The notes under the pieces were generated by a model, which saw only the letters and a program-made list of their open reading frames with translations, ran no database searches and had not been told where the DNA came from. Source: Bigelowiella natans CCMP2755 (lineage: Eukaryota; Cercozoa; Chlorarachniophyceae). Taken from it: a stretch of 22,500 nt of DNA. Positions 19,227-22,500 of the stretch are shown in pieces; position 1 is the first letter of the stretch; each line of letters begins with the position of its first letter. The stretch spans positions 1 through 22,500 of the forward strand of contig ADNK01000282.1 of NCBI GenBank assembly GCA_000320545.1, read 5' to 3'. The position numbers and the translations under genes are program-made.

Positions 19227-19693
19227 ATATTATCTGCATCACAAATGTTTATGTCGCAAGAACGTGTATTTACATGTATCCCAAGTGACTCAGCATGCAG
19301 AAGCGTGTGGAGCACCTCCTCACCATCTCTTCCACTTATTGATAGGCATCTTCGGTAGATGATGCCTCGGAAGCAGCCTCTTCTTCACCGGCAGTACAAC
19401 AACAATCTAAAGCGGTGAAAATCCCTTTAGTAGAGAAGGACGAGAAGGGCGACGAAAATAAGACGAGTGAGTGTGTAGACAACGAAGAAGCTGTGGAAGT
19501 ACAAGTAGATGTGCCTCCTACCGACACTGCAGCAGCTGTGGGCAGCGATTGTGCTGTTGGCAATACAAAGGTTGCTAGCAAAGATGAGGCTGAAGCAGGC
19601 GAGGCTGATCGTTGCAATGACACTCCTCCTCCTGCTGCTGCTGCTGATGATGATGATGATAATACCCCCAAAGGAGAGGGGGAGCAAACATGA
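16071..19693 (+). CDS. coiled-coil-like protein of unknown function, 11 exons
   Basis: Model: 16071-16454, 16863-16967, 17315-17366, 17598-17680, 17759-17785, 17834-17908, 18036-18089, 18568-18600, 18774-18824, 19047-19121, 19346-19693. Every junction is GT-AG and in phase, giving 428 residues. The N-terminal about 100 residues are Ser/Thr/Glu-rich and probably disordered. Residues about 105-300 are charged and helical with coiled-coil character (for example DREINRLENCKKKLIEIR, EYENAKRDFVKALA). The last 115 residues are acidic and low-complexity, ending in a (GAT)n-encoded Asp run and a short acidic tail. No signal peptide or membrane helix. I recognise no family; a structural or scaffold role is only a guess. 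Weak points: exon 9 could instead read on past 18824 (the frame stays open), which changes the phase into exon 10; the microexons of 27 and 33 nt also need transcript support. Confidence 0.78.
17909..17940 (+). repeat. (GTA)n repeat starting exactly at a 5' splice site
   Basis: About ten and a half GTA units begin at the first base of the intron after exon 17834-17908, so each unit is a potential GTAGTA donor. Confidence 0.85.
18092..18161. repeat. (TA)n-(GA)n microsatellite in a coiled-coil-gene intron
   Basis: TA units start two bases after the GTGATA donor of exon 18036-18089 and pass into GA units at about 18136. The frames encoding Tyr/Ile runs across it are artefacts. Confidence 0.9.
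18926..18970. repeat. (TG)n microsatellite in a coiled-coil-gene intron
   Basis: TG repeats with CG and TTG interruptions, in the intron between exons 18774-18824 and 19047-19121. Confidence 0.85.
19195..19231. repeat. (TA)n microsatellite in a coiled-coil-gene intron
   Basis: TA repeats with two TTA interruptions, in the last intron of the gene (19122-19345). Confidence 0.88.
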
Positions 19694-21464
19694 GGCGTAC
19701 GATGCAATATGTAAGATTTCAGAAAAAAAAGTCCAGTCTGTAAGTGCTGATGGAAGCTTCACATAAATAGAACTGAAGACATAGGGACAGAATGTAAACC
19801 AAAAATGAATCGTTGTTGAGTGAGTACTTCCATTTTCAATCACTCTCTCGTGTATGTAGCGACATGAGAGAATTTCGTATTTAATTCTCAAACCACAAGG
19901 ATCATTCTTAGATTTCTCGATCTAACATCGATATTAATGACCCAAACAATTTATAAGATACTACAGATCGAACAAAGCTTGGTCGAGTACATATGGCTAT
20001 GAAATAGCACCCGCAACGTCGACAGTAATTCGCGATGCATGTGCTTGCACCGACACATCGTAGTTGCTGTGATGAGAACAGTCATGCAGTGTCGAATGAT
20101 CAAATGCACATTGCACACACAATGAACTTGTACGAACGACTAATCAACATGATGATGCCCATGATTCCAATGTTATGCAGCGAAGTAGCAGCGGAACTAC
20201 TTAGCAATGTCACAGCAATGCGCCAGATGGTTTGCTGTCGCACTGCCCAATCTAGCTAGCTAGCAATGCTGCACATGGATTGACGTGCATGCACCGTGCT
20301 AGCGTGCTAGCGTGGTGTTTTCACAACATGCTTGCACACACATGAGACACGTGCGTGTGTTCATGGAACAACTTCATCGCGCTGAGCTCTTCCTTCTCCT
20401 TTCCCTTTCACCGGTGACGAAGCAAACAGGCTGAACAATTTCTGCACAGTCCAGAAGTGATTGTTTCAGCAAATTCTGGAAATTGCACGCACAAAACCAT
20501 TGAACCTCTTCTCGATTTTGAGCGATAGAGTTCCAGAACAGACTGTCTCTCCCTGTTGTGTTGGATGCCAGTCTCGTTGAGCACACTGAGTGAAATGACT
20601 ACCATGAATGAATGAATGATGCATGTCCTGACCTGTTTTTTGGACGGGTCGCGGAAAGGAGATGAGCGGGTCGCCGCGACGCTGCACATGTTAAAATGTC
20701 ATGGATTTTACAGGAGCGACAAGGAATGTTGAGACTTTATCCTAAGTTTTCATGCTACAGTGATTTACTAGGAAAGTTCAGTCTGATCAGGGATCGCGAC
20801 ATGGAATATGACCATAAAGCACAAACAGGAACGCGAGCGCGGGAAACTTTTTAAACTGGGCCGGTCTGTCCAGGCGTCAGTAGTTTCTCGGATAGGAAAA
20901 GTCCACATAATCACTTGGATTGACGGGTTGGGCAGACGAATAACATGTTTGATTTCGAAAGAAATAGAGACTATCTTTTTAGGTAATTCCTGGTTAGATC
21001 ACGCGCACCTTTCTTGCATTTGAAACCCTGTTACATTTTGCCTCCTCAGGTTTACCTATCCTCCACCCTCCCCATCCTTTCTGCACCCCACACCACTCCC
21101 TCCCCACCATTACGGGGGTTGAACCACAATCCCTATATCTCTGTCATTTGGGGTGTCCTAGATCCCATCCCACCGTATCGACTGACTTAGACCTGCTGCA
21201 TTCTGTGAACACAGTTTCACTCAAATAGAGCGGGCGGCCCGGAAAGACTTCCGACCCGACCCGAGTTTCAGGCAGGGCTCAAGCAAAAGCGGTGATAATT
21301 GAGCGGATTCAAAAAGGTAGGTTTCCAAGGATACTGTTTGTATGTACCTAGTTATGGATCGATTTGCCGGGAGGGGCGAAAATGAATCTGAAAAAAAATG
21401 AAAACCGTTCCTCCACAACCTCAGGGACCACAACGCTTGCAGACAATGTTGGACGCGCGGTGAT
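19694..21464. other. spacer with palindrome-rich island and weak gene candidates
   Basis: From about 19990 to 20360 short palindromes are dense again (CTAGCTAGCTAGC at 20252-20264, GCATGC, repeated GTGCTAGC, CACGTG). On the minus strand, 20690-20640 could be a first exon (MCSVAATRSSPFRDPSKKQ before donor GTCAGG) joining in phase to an exon after CACTCAG (from about 20589). A second frame there, open to a stop near 20374, reads LLKQSLLDCAEIVQPVCFVT; I cannot choose between them. On the plus strand, 20808-20997 starts with an ATG and is open but unrecognised. 21040-21210 is C-rich with no evident gene. Confidence 0.4.
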
Positions 21465-22500
21465 ATGAAGCGGATGGGAAGAGGATATTTTAGGGTGCTA
21501 GCCCTGGCTGTGGCCTTATCCAGCCTTTGCCAGGGAGCGCTATCGTCGTCAGTACGCGGCCTGCTTCGAGGTAACAATCTCGGTACTACTACCCAGTTTC
21601 AAAAACCTAGGGAGAAAGGGGGGGGGGGGGAAGAGAGAGAGAGGCACTCCAAAAATATGGAGAGAATTTATCCACTCGCTCTCTTATTATTGGGTTCAAA
21701 TCTGGAGAATGATACTTTACATTTTCGATGCGGATGGTTACATTGCTGACGAAGCCATTGTCTTTCATAGGAACCATGCGGTCAAAGCTGTCGTTGTCTT
21801 CGTCGCTCCAATCAACGGCACCATCATCATCGAGGCAACGCGACGCCGCCGTCATATCGAGAACCAAAATGGGGCCGCTTGTCTCTCCTACTCATGCACG
21901 TAGTACGACAATTGGGCGATTGCGAGGCGGTGTGTCAGCACACCCAGCAGCGCACACAGCAGTGGATAAAGAAGAAGAAATCGACGAGGAAATCGGAGCT
22001 TTTGACATTGTCTTCTATCACGTAATGAGAAGTGACAATGATTTCGAATTACATCAACATCACTATGCGATAAGCAATTTGTTTGACTCTCGGGTGGAGA
22101 TAATAGAGAAGGAATAGGGGGGGGGAAGTCAACAAGAGAAGGCAGCAGCATTGCATCCATGCATCTGCTGGCGACATTTTTGTGCCTTCGCTCTTTTTTG
22201 TCGATCTTAGTTGAGATAGATTTGATGGAATGATGGTAGGTGCTTAGAATTCTCCACTTCCGATGATGTCCAATATGCTTTCACAGAAACCCTCCCAGAC
22301 GAAGACGTCGTCTCCCGGAGCACTGCAACACGGCACACAGGGGATTGTTGTTGAAAAGGCCGCCGATGCGAACGCGACACATCTGGCTCATCTCTACAAA
22401 AATGATAGTAACAAGATAATGGGAGCAGATCGACTGAAACGTCGGTGGCGAGTGCAGTTCATGGGTGCCAAGGAGCCCATTGATGTGCCAGAATCCCATT
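21465..22500 (+). CDS. presequence-bearing protein of unknown function, 5' part (runs off the right edge)
   Basis: Exons: 21465-21570, 21771-22021, and 22287 to the window end; phases 1 and 0 agree and sites are GT-AG. The protein starts with a clear ER signal peptide (MKRMGRGYFRVLALAVALSS, then LCQGALSS), followed by a Ser/Arg/Thr-rich, acid-poor stretch of about 60 residues resembling a transit peptide, then an acidic patch (DKEEEIDEEIGAFD). The third exon is open to the edge and looks coding (IVVEKAADANATHLAHLYK, then LKRRWRVQFMGAKEPIDVPE). Exon 2 could extend past 22021 to a donor near 22097; both options keep phase 0. A short poly(G) run lies in intron 1. I recognise no family. Import into a complex plastid, or secretion, is inferred from the presequence only. 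Confidence 0.68.

Noticed and set aside
1-22500. CRISPR arrays, rRNA genes, intact transposons
   Set aside because: The repeats present are microsatellites and coding ankyrin units; no regular repeat-spacer array, rRNA sequence, transposase or reverse-transcriptase motif was seen on either strand.

Overview
This is eukaryotic nuclear DNA. Genes are split by many short GT-AG introns (about 45 to 430 nt), microsatellites and poly(C)/poly(G) runs are dense in introns and spacers, and there is no bacterial operon structure. Two gene products begin with an ER-type signal peptide followed by a Ser/Arg-rich, transit-like stretch. One of them is a plant/plastid-type transaldolase. That combination suggests an alga with a complex (secondary) plastid. 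A chlorarachniophyte-like or stramenopile-like host is possible, but the window does not fix the lineage. Splice models below were built by hand from reading-frame phase, GT/AG sites and remembered family conservation. No alignment or transcript data were used.

Layout: 1-909 (minus) is the 5' part of a pore-loop potassium channel that runs off the left edge. 910-2642 is a spacer/leader with TA/TG repeats. 2643-3848 (plus) is a single-exon two-finger C2H2 zinc-finger protein. It converges, with only 15 bp between stop codons, on a probable small minus-strand gene (3864-4200). 4201-5389 is a spacer with a palindrome-rich island. 5390-11199 (minus) is a transaldolase split into about 23 exons; most of the microsatellites between 5.4 and 11 kb lie in its introns. 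Divergent from it, a phospholipase-D-type cardiolipin synthase-like gene (plus) ends at 13889 after two well-supported 3' introns. 14365-15207 (minus) is an intronless ankyrin-repeat protein. 16071-19693 (plus) is an 11-exon coiled-coil-like protein of no family I recognise. 19694-21464 is a spacer with weak candidates only. 21465-22500 (plus) is the 5' part of another presequence-bearing protein that runs off the right edge.

The genes do not form an obvious pathway. Transaldolase is a plastid/pentose-phosphate enzyme, the PLD gene is a membrane-lipid enzyme, and the channel and zinc-finger genes are membrane and regulatory functions. The most notable features are the extreme intron density of the transaldolase beside intronless neighbours, simple repeats that appear to supply splice signals, and three intergenic islands sharing GCTAGC-type palindromes. 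I found no rRNA, tRNA, CRISPR array or intact transposon.
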